Notes under the pieces: generated by a model | The model's input: the letters and a program-made list of their open reading frames with translations, nothing else | What the model was told of the DNA's origin: nothing | The model's database searches: none | NCBI GenBank assembly: GCA_003116875.1 | Contig: BCKT01000014.1 | Coordinates: forward strand, 70,149-134,148 | Reading direction: 5' to 3' | Length of the DNA stretch: 64,000 bases | Source of the DNA: Takashimella koratensis | Lineage: Eukaryota; Basidiomycota; Tremellomycetes; Trichosporonales; Tetragoniomycetaceae | Made by a program: the position numbers and the translations under genes | Part shown: piece by piece, positions 31,659 through 43,028 of the stretch | Layout of the letters: every line of letters begins with the position of its first letter | How positions within the stretch are numbered: position 1 is the first letter of the stretch

Positions 31659-32276
31659 ATGTCTACCCCGTCTTCTGTTGACTCTCAAATTGGGTCAACC
31701 TTGCTATCAACGACGAAATTCGAAGTTTCTGAAGAACAGCAACAAGCAGCAAAGACATTGTCAGCATTTCGCCTTGAAGATCAGCTCACAAACGAATCGT
31801 TGAAGTTTATTGAGGACATGGCGAAGACATCAACTTCTGGAGGGTTTTTCAAAAAGTCTTATATCGAGTGGAACAATAAATACGCCTTGTGCGAGTCAGC
31901 TGAAGCTCTCAACAAGCTGGACGAGTACATATGCGATTTGGAAAGAATCAACCAGTCAGGAGAGAGCGGAGCGTCACCCAAAGCCGCCATAAAACATATT
32001 CGTCTGTTCATGGACGACTGTTTGACGAAAAACGAATTGGTACCTGAGACATCGAGAATGTTGAGGAGCACAAAGACACCTACGTACCAAGTTGGAAGTA
32101 CAGGACCAGGTCTGCCGACTCTAGCAGCTCTCGTAGGTTTGCCTGAACCTAAACCCCAAGACGCTCGAAAAGAGTGGATGCAATCGCCGACTTCATCCAA
32201 CGACGATGACTTCTGGAACGAGGACAAGGAAAGTGATAATGGCTGGGGGAGTGATGAAGGAACAGAGGATCAGTAG
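31659..32276 (+). CDS. Family R member 3: intronless hypothetical protein
   Basis: A single exon of 205 aa from the ATG at 31659 (MSTPSSVDSQIGS) to TAG. The core parallels member 2: TKFEVSEEQQQAAKTLSAFR, ESLKFIEDMAKTSTSGG, YIEWNNKYALCESAEALNKL, DEYICDLERINQSGES, AAIKHIRLFMDDCLTKNEL. The tail is hydrophilic, ending in an acidic Trp-containing stretch (DDDFWNEDKESDNGWGSDEG). The same frame is open upstream to 31527, but the ATG at 31659 gives the start aligned with member 2. Unknown function. Confidence 0.68.
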   Translation: MSTPSSVDSQIGSTLLSTTKFEVSEEQQQAAKTLSAFRLEDQLTNESLKFIEDMAKTSTSGGFFKKSYIEWNNKYALCESAEALNKLDEYICDLERINQSGESGASPKAAIKHIRLFMDDCLTKNELVPETSRMLRSTKTPTYQVGSTGPGLPTLAALVGLPEPKPQDARKEWMQSPTSSNDDDFWNEDKESDNGWGSDEGTEDQ

Positions 32277-32565
32277 GAGCGGCTCAAGCTCGTACTACGT
32301 CGTTGTCTGTCAGTCGTCCTGGATCAATTGTTGGCAGGCAACGAATGACGCAAAGCAGAAATACGTCCATCCAAAACCCAAGGTTGTGTGTACGGTAGCA
32401 CTTGTAAGATCTGTATGAATCTTCCATTCACCTCATGCACAAGATTCCCACCGCTCCTCTGCTTTCTCATCCCTCTCGCTTTCTCACTCACACTCTCCCT
32501 CTCCCTCTCCCTCTTTCTCTTCCTTGTTCCGCCAATGCTACCCCTCACTGTCCGCTCGCTGCCCG

Positions 32566-35500
32566 TTAATCCCGGAGCGGTTCCAAGAAACTACAAATGA
32601 CCAGTCCGATTGCGCCTTGTTCTGTACGCCCGATCAAGACGCCATCGTTCTCCACGCCCACTTGCGGGTACGGGAACGATGGGAGTTCGTCAATCCTTCC
32701 AACCTCATGGAAGACACTGTTCACTTGGTCAGCCACCACTACAATCCAACATCCAGTCAGGCTATGTTCTCAAATCTAGGGTCGTACTCACTCAACAAGA
32801 TCGCCAGCTTCCATAGCCAGGAACCTCAACCCCCTGTACTTTCTATTCCCCAGCTCGAACGGATCGAAATCGGCCACACACCCGCACTGGTACAAAACCT
32901 TTTCGTTCCTCCAACCCTCCGAGGCATCGATCTCGCCCGTGACGGTGTTTGACGCCGCCGAATTACGGTTCGAGCTGATGAGTCCTGGGCTGGGTCCACG
33001 AGACCGGACGCCAAATGTCTCGGCGTCCGGGTTGGCGGCGGCGTAAGGGTGGCCCTGGACCTGTCGGACACCTCGGCGCTGTACGTCGCCCAGACCCAGG
33101 CCGGAGACAGCGAGCATCGTCCCGTCCTCTGCCGCAAGGCTCTTGAGGGACGGCGAAGAGCGCGGATCTGAAACAGATCTCAGTGAAGAGGAAGTAATGA
33201 TTGGGCTGTTCCCCTTCTGCGGAGAAAAGCCCAGCCCCTCGAAGATCGGTCGGTTCGCGTCGGTGGGAATCTTGGGTAATCCGAAGGAGTAGCGGTTGGA
33301 CGCGTCAGCAGGCGGGGTCTGCAACGACTGCGGTCGTGACATCTTGGGTCGGTTGGGTGTCGTCGCGCCTTCGTTGGGGACCATGAGGGACCCGCTGGAC
33401 GACTTGGTCATTCCACCGTTCCCACTGCCGTTACCAGAGCTCGACCCTTCCCTGCGCATCCCAAGCTGCGAGTTACGCCGAAGGAGGCCGAACCGACCGG
33501 CCTTAACGGGCGAGCTCTGACCGCCATCCGCGGTAGCGGCACCGATGAGCGAGGTCGAGCGCTGTCGGCCAGACTGGTTGTCAAAGTTCTGACTCGACGG
33601 GCTGTCCGGGTTGTTTCGAGAACGGGTCGAGTTGACGCTGGGTGAGTGGCGGTGGCCCGGGCTAGGCGAGACGCTGCCCGGTCGAGAATCGTAACGCGCG
33701 TTAAAGCTTGCCACGCGCGATGCCGCCGCCCGGTCTAATCAAAATGTCAGCATCTTCATTCGACGTCTTTCATCTGTTTTTTAAACTTTCCAGGCCGGTA
33801 CTCACTAGCCCGAGTCGACTCAAAGTTCTCCATCGCATGATCGTAAGGGTTCCAAGCGGCGTGCCAATCTTTGACGATCGCTCTTGGCGACCCAGGATCT
33901 GCTGGGTCGGCATCTAGATCAATCACCAACTCTCCCCCGACCGACCCTACGCTCGGCGCCATCGAGTGTTTCCTCTCATTGCTGATGGCGGCATACTGCA
34001 ACCTGAACGCGCAGAGGCTATCGCGTACGGCCCCGTGGAATTTTGCTTGAGCATGGGCGAACGCGACCATTGCCATGTCGAAAATACGCATGTAGCCCTC
34101 GAGAAAAGCAGGGAGCTCGTCGACCAGCTGCATGTGCATCGCGACGAAATCCGCAGCGGATTGGAGAAGGACACGCTCGATGGTGCGTTTGGCGTCACGC
34201 TGGGAGAGGTAGCGAGCATAGTCGGCGGCTTTGGAGTCACGTTTCGCAATGACAGTGCGAGGATTCCGTGCGGACTCGAGTAGTTTGCCGAGTGCGAGCA
34301 TGATAGAATTGCGGACTTCATTGTTCTGTCGTGGGCGAAGAGGTTAACATTCACACAATAGATCTTGTGTTGCTCTGTGGCGGATGAAGGATCTTTGGTG
34401 TCAACTCACAAGGTCCTCCCACGCCGTTGAAGTCAAATCCTCCAGAGCCGCGCGCATCGCTGCCGTCTTGTCTCCCTTCGCATCGAGCGCGATATACCCA
34501 TCCAGAGAGTACACTTTCAACAGCATCTCCACCATTCCACCTTCCACCGCTAGCAAGACTTTTGCCCCGCCTGTCCAATTTAAGATCTCCTTTCCGACTC
34601 TTCGGACACATTGGTCGCAGTCCTCAAGCTTGACCACCATCTCCTTGAGCAGCGCCTGCGAGGCTTGTGGAATATCTGGCGGTGCGCCAGTTTCACCGCT
34701 TGACCCTGCGGAACCCGACGACGCCGTCTTCTCTTTTTTGTTGAAACGCTTGAGACCGAGCAGCTTGCCACCGGAACCACCGGCGACGCTGGCCCCGCTG
34801 ACGTCGCGTGCACCAGTCACAGTCGGGCTCTTCTTCGAGATGACATTGCTGATGACATCCTTGCGTCGCTTGGCATCATCAATCTCCACGGCGAGCGCGC
34901 GCGCACCCTCGGCCGCAGACCGGATGGCGAAGTAGTCCGGGTGGACAGGAGTCGTGCTCGCCAGCAAGTCGTCGAAGAGAAGTGGGTACTTTGTGATTCG
35001 CTGGACGGGTTTGATCAACATTGAGTCGAGATTCCAAGCGTGGGTGTGCGCCTTGAGACGAGACCAGCAATCGTTGAGCCACGCAGCGTGGCCCGAGTCG
35101 CCCTGTAGTTCAAGGAGGCGGGTAGATGCCTGGCTCTGACGAGCGCAGTAAAACATGTACAGCGGGCGAAGTCGAGGCAGCTGGTCGGATTAGCAAAGAC
35201 ACCACCATCGAGCAATCATTCAAGCACACCCAACACCACTTACAATCTGCATAAAAACCTCGCCGAGGCGATCAGTCCCGGCCTCCCCTGACCGCGGTGT
35301 CGACCCAGGCGCAGTTGCCTCTTCCTCTCCTATCGCCTTCTCAAACTCCGTCGCTAGTTCATTTGCGATCTGCGCGACCTGGTCGATGTTCAAGAACACG
35401 GCTTTGAGGTCGTTGGGCGGAAGTGGTTTACCGACGGTCGCCTGTCCTTGGCCCTGGACGGCCTGGATCTGAGCCGGGGTGAGGAGGCGCGAGTTCCGGC

Positions 35501-38500
35501 TCGCTGCTGAGGAAGGCATGGACGAGACGCGTGGACTAGGCTGGGGCGTCTGGAGAGAAGTCGTGCTCGTCGCTGCGGTGGAAGCAAAGTAGTCGCTTCC
35601 CGCTCCGTTAGGGAGGGGCTCACGAACCGAGGCGGGGGACTTGACGCCGGGAGTGTTCAGCCCGCCACCATGGTACAGGCTCGCCCAGGGCGAGTCGAGT
35701 GAGTCGTGCCCCGAAGACCGTTTCGTCTCGGCCGTCTGGAAAGTGTAAACGCTCGAGCGCCGAGACATGTCAGTGCCTCCTGTCGTCGCCGTAGTACCTG
35801 GGCTGAAACCCGGTGTGTCCCCGTTCGAGTGGTGCGACATGGGTCGAAGGAGGTACTTGGCGAGGTAAGCGTCACGGACGAGAGCGAGGTCAGTGGCGTG
35901 TGCGCGCTCGGTGGTTGCGATTTCCCGAAGCAGGTGGGTTCGCTTGGAAAGGGACGAGACAGACGGCGAGGTCGGAAGGGAAGGAAGGAGGGTCCCGGGT
36001 GATTGGCGCGGTGCCTCGAGTGAGGCAGCAGGCAACAACGAGATGGGACCAGTCTGCGAGCGGGGAAGGAGAGGCGCGTCGATACCCAGTTGTCTTATCG
36101 CTTTCGTTGGCGGACTCGTGGTAAGGGACGGCATGGACGGGGAGTGCAGCTTGTACTCTGCTCGCCCCGGAGACGGCGGCCGTGTGCTCGATGCCGAGGG
36201 AGGCTGAGCCATGAGTTCAGGCACTTGGGGGAGTTCTTTCTTGACAGTGTCGATACGGTGCACCGGTGGGAGGCGCTGAAGATAGTCAGCATTGTCGCCC
36301 TTCGCACCACCCTTCACTCTCCAGAGCTTCAATCCACTTACATGAGCAATCCCATCCATTGACCCAGCAGCAGCATCCCTCCTCCGTCCCCACCCAAAAG
36401 TATCGATCCGACTCTCGCGGCGCGTATTGTTTGTCACCCCCTCTGACTCGGGCGTCATCGCTACGACGTTCTCCGCTGCTGCGCCTGAAGTTGACGAGCT
36501 GACCGCGGACGGCGGGGCCGAGTCTTGGCTGTACGCCGAAGCGGTCGTGAGTGCGGTATACCTATCGCGATTAGGAGCGAGCAAAGGAGAGGGCTCGGAG
36601 CCGAAGGTCGTGACTGACACGGGGCTGACCAAAGGTGCGGACTCGCCGACGACGCCTTTGACGGATAACGACGAGGCGATGGACGACGGTCGCTTTTGCA
36701 GTGCGTCTGCAACGTGCTCGAGCTGGAGAACAGTGGACGGTGCGGCGGCTGTTGAAGGCACTGACACCGGCGTGCCCACGGTAGCGAGTGTCGTATCTCT
36801 GGACCCCTCTCGACTCTGCTGAGCTGACTGGTTCTGCGCTAGTAATTCGCCCGCCGTACTCGTCTGCCTACTGACATTGCGTAACGGGCTCTTGGCGGGG
36901 ACCGGTGGGCTCGGTTTACTCGAGGACGAGACCTTACGCATCGCCGCTGCGCTGCCGCCAGGGGATGATGTGGTGATTGTCAGTCCTGGCGACTTGCGGT
37001 CAGGACGCGGCGAGGCGCGTGTCGATGGGGCGCGCGGGGACAGGTTGGAAGGGGAACGAGGCGATGCCGACGCGTGAGGTCGAGGGGAGACGCGGGGTGA
37101 GGCACGTGGTGACGCTCGAGGTGATGCCTTGGGTGAAGCCTTTGGGGACGCCGCGAGAGTCGCCATCTCCGGTCGAGGGGAGGTTGATGGACTGCTGCTG
37201 ACAGAGTTCCGAAGTGCGCGCGCCGCCGTATGCGAGCCACCCTCTGGTAGTCGAGGGGAGAGAGACGAGATGCTCCGTCGTGTCTCGAGCGACGGTCTGT
37301 TGGACGTTGGAGGTGAGTTTGCAGCTTTAGGTGACGTCGGGGACTGGACTGCTTGGCCGAGGTTGATCGCTCGAGAAGCTCGCCGAGGCTGGTCAGGCGG
37401 TGGCGCAGGACGTTCCGAATCCGAAGGGAGAGGGACAAGCGATCCTTTCCTCGGCGAGATGGTAGGGATGGCAGACGAAGATCTCCGTGGGACCTCGACG
37501 GTTAACAGCGCAGGCATAGCCCGAGGGGACTCGCCCCCACTCCCGTCCGACAGCGCCGACGACGACACACTTGCAGACGAAGCAGGCCGGAGTCCCCTCG
37601 CACCAGCTGCAGACAAATCCGAGGTCGATGACAGTGTGCGCGTAGATTTAGCGGGCGATCCTCGCGCGCCTCGAGACTGGGAGGAGGACAGGCGGGCGAT
37701 ACCGCTAGCCACTGGCGGAGACGAGGATGAGGTGGATGCGTTGGTGAGGACCGATGCGCGCCGAGCGCCAGAAGGGACAGGGATCCCGCTAGGCCGTCGT
37801 GCACCCCCGCCGGTAAGGTTGGGGGAAGATGCTTTTCTGCGGACAGCGGGAGAGGTGTTGGTGCTTGTTGGCGGGGTGGCGTGAGAGACGGAGATGGAAA
37901 CGGACAAGTCGTCTGCTTTTCCGCTCGACCTGGACGCTGGATTAGGCCGAGGTGAATTGGTCGCTGTGGGGATAGCTGGAGAGGCTGTCGCCGAGCTAGA
38001 TGGGGAGGGGGCAACGGGGTGATTGGGAGTGGTAGTGTTGGTGGTACCGATGCTGCGCCTTGGGATACCCGAATTGGAAGTATGTCTAGGGATGCCTGAA
38101 GTGGAACGTGGTGGTTTGGGCGGCGGTGTAGGTCGTGATGAAGAGCTTGCCGACGCCCCCGTACTGATATCTGACGTCTCAGAGTCTCTGAGCGACGCGG
38201 GCGCAGGTCGAACGGTCGGCAGGCCGAGCCCTACGATCCGCCCCTGCGCGAGACCCTGGCCTTGCGCCCTGCTGCCCATCGGTGGGCTCTGGGTGGACTC
38301 GGAACCGTGCGGGCGCGGGGAACCGCGAGAGTCTCGAGAGTCTCGAGAGTCACGCCGTTGTGATTGGGGGTGGGACTGGGGTGGTGGTTTTTTGGGCGAC
38401 GAAGACGCCGGCCGAGACCCAGGCGCCGGTGGGGATGCGGAAGGGGAAGCGGTTCGTGATCGAGCTTCGAATCGCTCGATCTGTGCAAAGACGGCGGATG

Positions 38501-38663
38501 GTCTGCGCTCGGTAGATAGGGCAGGAGCTGGGGCAGGCGGAGCCGGGGAAGGACGGGCCACGGGAGGGAGGGATTTGGGAGAGGTAGGCGGGGTGGTATA
38601 GGATGCGCCCGAGGAGGAGTGGGATAATGGTGGGCGCGAGGAGGTGGCTTCGAGATGGGCCAT
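32566..38663 (-). CDS. Large Rho-family GEF with DH, BAR and SH3 domains (Tuba/DNMBP-like)
   Basis: Likely activates a Rho/Cdc42 GTPase at curved or cortical membranes during polarity or septation. Minus-strand exons 38663-35244, 35180-34410, 34325-33806, 33734-32792 and 32716-32566 close exactly to 1934 aa. Residues 1 to about 900 are a disordered Ser/Pro/Arg-rich region with an SPR-type repeat (KASPRASPRASPRVSPRP). The DH domain (about 905-1290) starts LLREIATTERAHATDLALVR, contains LKAVFLNIDQVAQIANEL, and ends with the DH signature LIKPVQRITKYPLLFDDLL. A BAR domain follows (NNEVRNSIMLALGKLLESA; LPAFLEGYMRIFDMAMVAFA; NPYDHAMENFESTRA), then another disordered stretch and a C-terminal SH3 (LYQCGCVADFDPFEL; VGRIDELPSFPYPQVGVEND; AIGLVICSFLEPL). 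DH-BAR-SH3 order is that of dynamin-binding protein relatives in fungi. Which GTPase it acts on is not visible. Confidence 0.92.
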
Positions 38664-39489
38664 GGCGATGTCGCGCCGACGAAGAGGGTGGAGGAGTGGG
38701 AGAGGTGGTCAGGAAAGGGGGTTGAAGATTGAGAGGTGTTGGATTAGCTGGGGCGTGGGGCGTGGTGAGATGTGTGATTGGGGCCGGGCAAAGAGGAAAG
38801 CGTCGAGGTCGGTGACCTCCACCCTAAAGTGCGGATGATCTTCCCGTCGGGCTGAGCGTGGGTCGAGGTTTGAGGTTCAGGCTCTGGGATCTACGCAGCC
38901 GCGGGAGGGGGGACCATCTCGAGTCTATGAGTGGAGTGGAATGTGTACCGCGTCTGCGGCCAAGGGAGAGGTAGAGCTGGGTGGCGCAAGGTAGGAGGGG
39001 AACAATAGACTCGGTGGTGTTGATGGACGCCAGAGTGAGAGTCAGAGGATGCGCAGCTAGACTGACGGGAGAGGTGAGCGCCGGTTCAAGGTCCGTTAGA
39101 CAGCGGGCTAGTACAAGTCGGGGCCGAGGTCGTCCTTTCTCTTTCCGACTCTCGGTCGAGCAGCTGCCTCGTGAGGATGAGGTGAGGGTAGAGATGGGGA
39201 TGATGTGGGTGGTGGTGTCGAGGGAGTTGTTGATAGCGAGCTCGAGGTAATTCAGTCGTTACGTGGGGAGTCCGGGACGCTGTTACATAAGCATTAGACT
39301 CCCTCACTCCAGCCATTACAAATAAGCAGGTTTTCCTAATTGACGCCCCATTACAAATGTAGGCTGAGACGCCCATTGAATTGGTGCGCCAAATTGAATT
39401 GAATCCTCAAGCCATCCACAACAGTCCATCCATCCATCCATCCACCATCCATCTCCTCATCCACCAACAACCGCACCCATCCTTACCTC
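38664..39489. other. Divergent promoter region between the Rho GEF and RPB4
   Basis: About 825 bases separating two divergent start codons. It contains a CATC/CCAT tetranucleotide patch at about 39427-39460 just before RPB4. Open frames on both strands are GC-rich shadows without recognisable content. Confidence 0.5.
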
Positions 39490-40557
39490 ATGGTCAACGA
39501 GGGCGCTTCGACGTCAGCAGCGGGACAGGAGCAGAAGCCGCAGGTTGTGCGAGGGCCGCACGCTGGGCCGTCCAGGCGGCGCAAGGCTGCCGTGAGTCAA
39601 GGGCCAGGCGGGGCGAGGCGAGGGAATATAGGTTGGAGAGGATGTCGAGGTGGAAATGATAGCTATCCTTTGCTTGAGGTCATCTCTAGCGAGATGGAAA
39701 GGAATGAAGAGATGGTTTCAAGGTCTTGACACCGATGCTGATACCACGACGGCAGGTGGTGGAAGAAGACGCGACCAAATTGCAGTTTGGAGGTAAGTCG
39801 TCACTTCACATCACCTTATTCTGCTCTTCGGTTGCTCGAGTAATCCAATCCCGACTCTGGCTTGTTCTGACCATTCGTAGAGTTCGCAGACGGAGAAGCT
39901 CTGAGCGTGAGCGAAGTCCAACAGATCTTGTCTATCTCGCGTCAAGCGCCCGGCGTCCCTCCTCCACCCGACAACAAGTGGGTACTCGCTCATTTCGTCT
40001 TTGTCTTTCTTCCCCGTGGCTACCTGTGGTCTCCTGTCACTAGAGTCGGCGCCATGGTCACCTCGCGTCGGGGTAGGTGCTAGGTGCTGACTGATCTCCT
40101 GAACAGAGTGTACAAGCTCTCGGTGGACTATGTTGGTGAATTTGCGAATGCCGATTCGAATGTCTCGGAAGGGATGCGCGCGTGAGTTTTGACCTGTGCC
40201 TTCACGGGAAATGGCGGTACCTTGGTCTCGAGCGCCAGAACACCACGCTGACTAGGGCCGATACAATACTCGCAGCGCACTCATGGCACGACCGGGGTTT
40301 CTGAATACCTTTGAGATCGCACAGATCATGTACCTCCGACCAGAGAAAGTCGAAGTCGCTGTTGCATTGATACCGAGGTGAGTTGAGCTAGGTTTTGACT
40401 GTAGTAGTCAAGTCTCCATCAATACCGACCCCTTGGTCTGTGCTGATTCTCCCTCCGTAGTCTCGAGCGGTATTCTCTCGGCGACGAGAACGAGGATATC
40501 CTCCAGCAGTTACTTGATGACGTCCGCGGTATGGCTCGATACGGTGGGGGTGTCTAG
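39490..40557 (+). CDS. RPB4: RNA polymerase II subunit Rpb4
   Basis: Stalk subunit that pairs with Rpb7 on RNA polymerase II and also follows mRNAs into the cytoplasm. Exons 39490-39591, 39756-39792, 39881-39977, 40107-40181, 40276-40377 and 40461-40557 close to 169 aa. The N-terminus is disordered and basic (GPSRRRKAA). The Rpb4/RPC9 fold follows: VVEEDATKLQFGEFADGEAL, LSVSEVQQILSISRQ, YVGEFANADSNVSEGMRAAL, FLNTFEIAQIMYLRPEKVEV, AVALIPSLERYSLGDENED and ILQQLLDDVRGMARYGGGV. The family signature is the FE.AQ...L.P....EA..LIPSL block at the C-terminus. All introns are small and conventional. Confidence 0.95.
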
Positions 40558-40925
40558 GCGCACCTAGACGTAGAGTGAAAGGGAAATCACTCTGCTGGAC
40601 GCGTAAACCGTTATATCCCTCGACCAGTTGCGAATCGTTGCATCATAACATGTTCCATGCACTACTGGCTTCTATGGAATCTCTTGTGACTTCCCTTCGC
40701 CATGATACCAATTTGGTGGCCCTGTCAATCTTGGGCTGAGTAACCCTTGTGACATCAATCTAGAACTGGTGTAGTGCATATGAGGAAGAGTCGTGTAGAC
40801 CATGCTTGAACAGATGCAATAAAGGTACAACTACAAGCGAAAGCCGAAAGATCGTTCTGTGTATCTAAACGCCCCCATCTCTATTTTCAACGACGACAAT
40901 GGTTTGTTCTCCGCATGTCCAGTGA
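40558..40925. other. Convergent 3' intergenic region
   Basis: RPB4 (+) and the sucraseferredoxin fusion (-) both end into this 368-base stretch. AATAAAGGT at about 40819 is a possible polyadenylation signal. No gene seen. Confidence 0.5.
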
Positions 40926-42533
40926 CTAGTATCGAGGCAGCTGCACCACCCCACCTGCCATGGTCCATACTGCCAATTCTCGAGTAACGACCACTTGACA
41001 CCCTAACCTACTCTCATCGTCTCTATACCCTATTGCGTAGCCCAACATGTCCAGTTCTGCCTCGGATGGGTCGGGGATGGGTGGAGTGCCGAGGAGGTAG
41101 ACGTGGCATGTTGCGCATTCTGCAGGAAAAGGTCAGTAGTCTGTAGTGATAGAGAGAAGGAGAAGGGCTGGAGGTGAGAGACACGAGGCGGTGAAGATCA
41201 ATGAGAAAGGACTGTACTTACCCAAGTTGCCTCCACATACACCTTCGATAGCAGGCAAGTCATGCCTCTTCCCGACTTGTAACAAGTTCTCCCCTAGCTC
41301 TGCGTCCACCTCCTTGAGCTCCCCTTCAAACGTCCTAAATTTCAACTTGACCGTCTCCGCTTTTGTCTGTGTTTGACGTATCCCACTTGTCTCCGCCGGA
41401 TCTTCACCCGATGGGTTCGGTTTGAGCTTGTCCCAGATAATCGCTTGAGTCGATTCGGGCACCCCGATCCGACCGCGCCAATGGGACCACATTCCTCCGT
41501 GTTGGTCCGAGATGGAAGCGGAGGTGGGGGAGGTGGGCGGTACTGTCAAGGTAGTGGAGGCAGTGGAGAGGACGTGTGAGATGAGGGCGGGAGCATGCGA
41601 AGGAGCGAGGTTGGACATCATATCGAGTGACGGAAGGAGGAGTGCGTTTGCTGCGAATCTGACGGTCACCAACCAATTCACGCGGGAGAGCAGCAATAGA
41701 AGACAAGAGTCAGCATGATACGGAAATCTGACGCAAAGTGCAGGACAAAGCTTGTGAGAACAATCAGACAGAAATTTGACTCACTTGTGGCCCCCGACAT
41801 GGGCAATCTCACGAACCACCACGTCCACTCCTCTCCTTTCCACTTCTCTCCTCAGGGCATCTACCAATGGCCCCCCACGTTCTGAACACCTACAATCTCT
41901 CGAGCCGTGAGTACACACCAAGATCTCCCTCGTGCCTTGCCGGCTTTCGACTGCCTTTCCCTCCCCATCGATCGCGACCATCGCAGATTCCCCCGCTCCT
42001 TGTGCTGGGACAGAAGCCAAATCGGGTTGGTACTTTGTCGCAGATACAAAGGCATCCGATTTGAGCGTCTCCATTGAGAACTTTGAAAATACGAATGTCT
42101 TCCCGTCGGCGTAAACCAGTCGAGCAGGGTACACCTCCTTCCTGTCTTTTGTTGGAAGTGTATCCGTCCCCGTTCCGTCATAGATTGCGTTGACTCCGAT
42201 CTGGGAGCTCCGAAGGGCGACGGTCGCCGCGGAGAGGAGTGGAAAGGCCATATCAAGGTGTGAGGGCCATGTATGTGGCGGAGAAGGGAAAGACAGGAGG
42301 AGTAGGCCGCGACGGTATGGCTGAGATCGAGGAAGGGGGAGGTATGTTATGGGTTCTGGAGAGGTGGGAGGAGGGGTGGAGAGAGTGGAGCTGGGAACGG
42401 AAAGTGGGGTTCGAGAAGGGGAGTAGAGAGGTGAGGAGGGGAGTGAGAGGGTGCGGGAGGTGGATAAAGAGCGGAGGTGACGAGGGTGTAACGACCTCCG
42501 GAGCGGGAGACACCAAAGTGCGATCGAGGACAT
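40926..42533 (-). CDS. Sucraseferredoxin-like (Apd1/Aim32 family) protein fused to an adrenodoxin-type [2Fe-2S] ferredoxin
   Basis: Minus-strand exons 42533-41785, 41658-41222 and 41119-40926 close exactly to 459 aa. The first 60-70 residues are Arg/Ser-rich and fit a mitochondrial presequence. The sucraseferredoxin part (about 75-320) carries VCTHGSRDCRCSERGGPLVD and, across the first intron, VREIAHVGGHKFAANALLLP. In the Apd1/Aim32 family these Cys and the two His of H-x3-H coordinate an unusual [2Fe-2S] cluster. The C-terminal part (about 345-459) is a complete ferredoxin: VKLKFRTFEGELKEVDAELG, ENLLQVGKRHDLPAIEGVCG, the cluster loop C-x5-C-x2-C (CGGNLECATC, split by the second intron) and the fourth Cys in ESRLGCQVVV. 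So two different [2Fe-2S] sites sit in one chain. The ferredoxin half has no convincing own start, and the splice joining the halves restores the conserved GGHKxAAN. Confidence 0.85.
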
Positions 42534-43028
42534 GGTAGTCGTCGTAGCTAGGACCAAAGACAACAGACGACGGGAGTATCGATCGGTTTCGAGCTAGGGG
42601 ACTACCGTGGAAATCGCCTGGGTGACTGAAGGAAGTAATCGGGATCTGTCTACCCTAGTCCAAGTCGACGGGGCCGTTGACGATGAGGGATGAGGTAGAT
42701 GTGAAAGTCAATGCCGAGGCCGACGAATCAACTCGGCTGAGATTCAACTTTTTCCTGTTCACAATTGATATTGATGGACTGGGTCGTTGCACAACAAATC
42801 CAAAGATTATGTTTCAAGATTTTTTCCAACAGTCGACTAGCTACAGTACTTCCCCATCGCACACTATACATTACACAAAGGTCACTGCCTATCATCAGCT
42901 CAACAACGACGCGGAGCGCGAGACTGGGTGCGAGACTAGGCGCGTAGCTGCACTTGCTCATCGATAGAGCTCTCGGGTAACTTGACGGACCAAGACGGGG
43001 TGTTTGGGTCGGATCCATCTGCGAGATA
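42534..43028. other. Divergent promoter between the Suc_Fer-ferredoxin fusion and MTU1
   Basis: 495 bases between two divergent start codons of probable mitochondrial proteins. No repeats or recognised sites beyond ordinary mixed-composition promoter DNA. Confidence 0.5.

Noticed and set aside
12006..32276. A transposon, retroelement or viral insertion as source of the island
   Set aside because: I found no transposase, integrase or reverse-transcriptase motifs and no long terminal repeats; the copies are spliced genes with conserved introns.
37129..38601. Long plus-strand open frames (251 and 192 aa) across the Rho GEF exon
   Set aside because: They are Gly/Arg/Glu-rich antisense translations of the Ser/Pro/Arg-rich sense strand; GC-rich composition alone keeps them open.
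40926..41621. A free-standing ferredoxin gene starting at MMSNLAPSH (41621)
   Set aside because: The frame upstream of that Met (FAANALLLPSLD) continues the conserved sucraseferredoxin GGHK motif across a good intron, so the ferredoxin is the C-terminal part of a longer fused gene.
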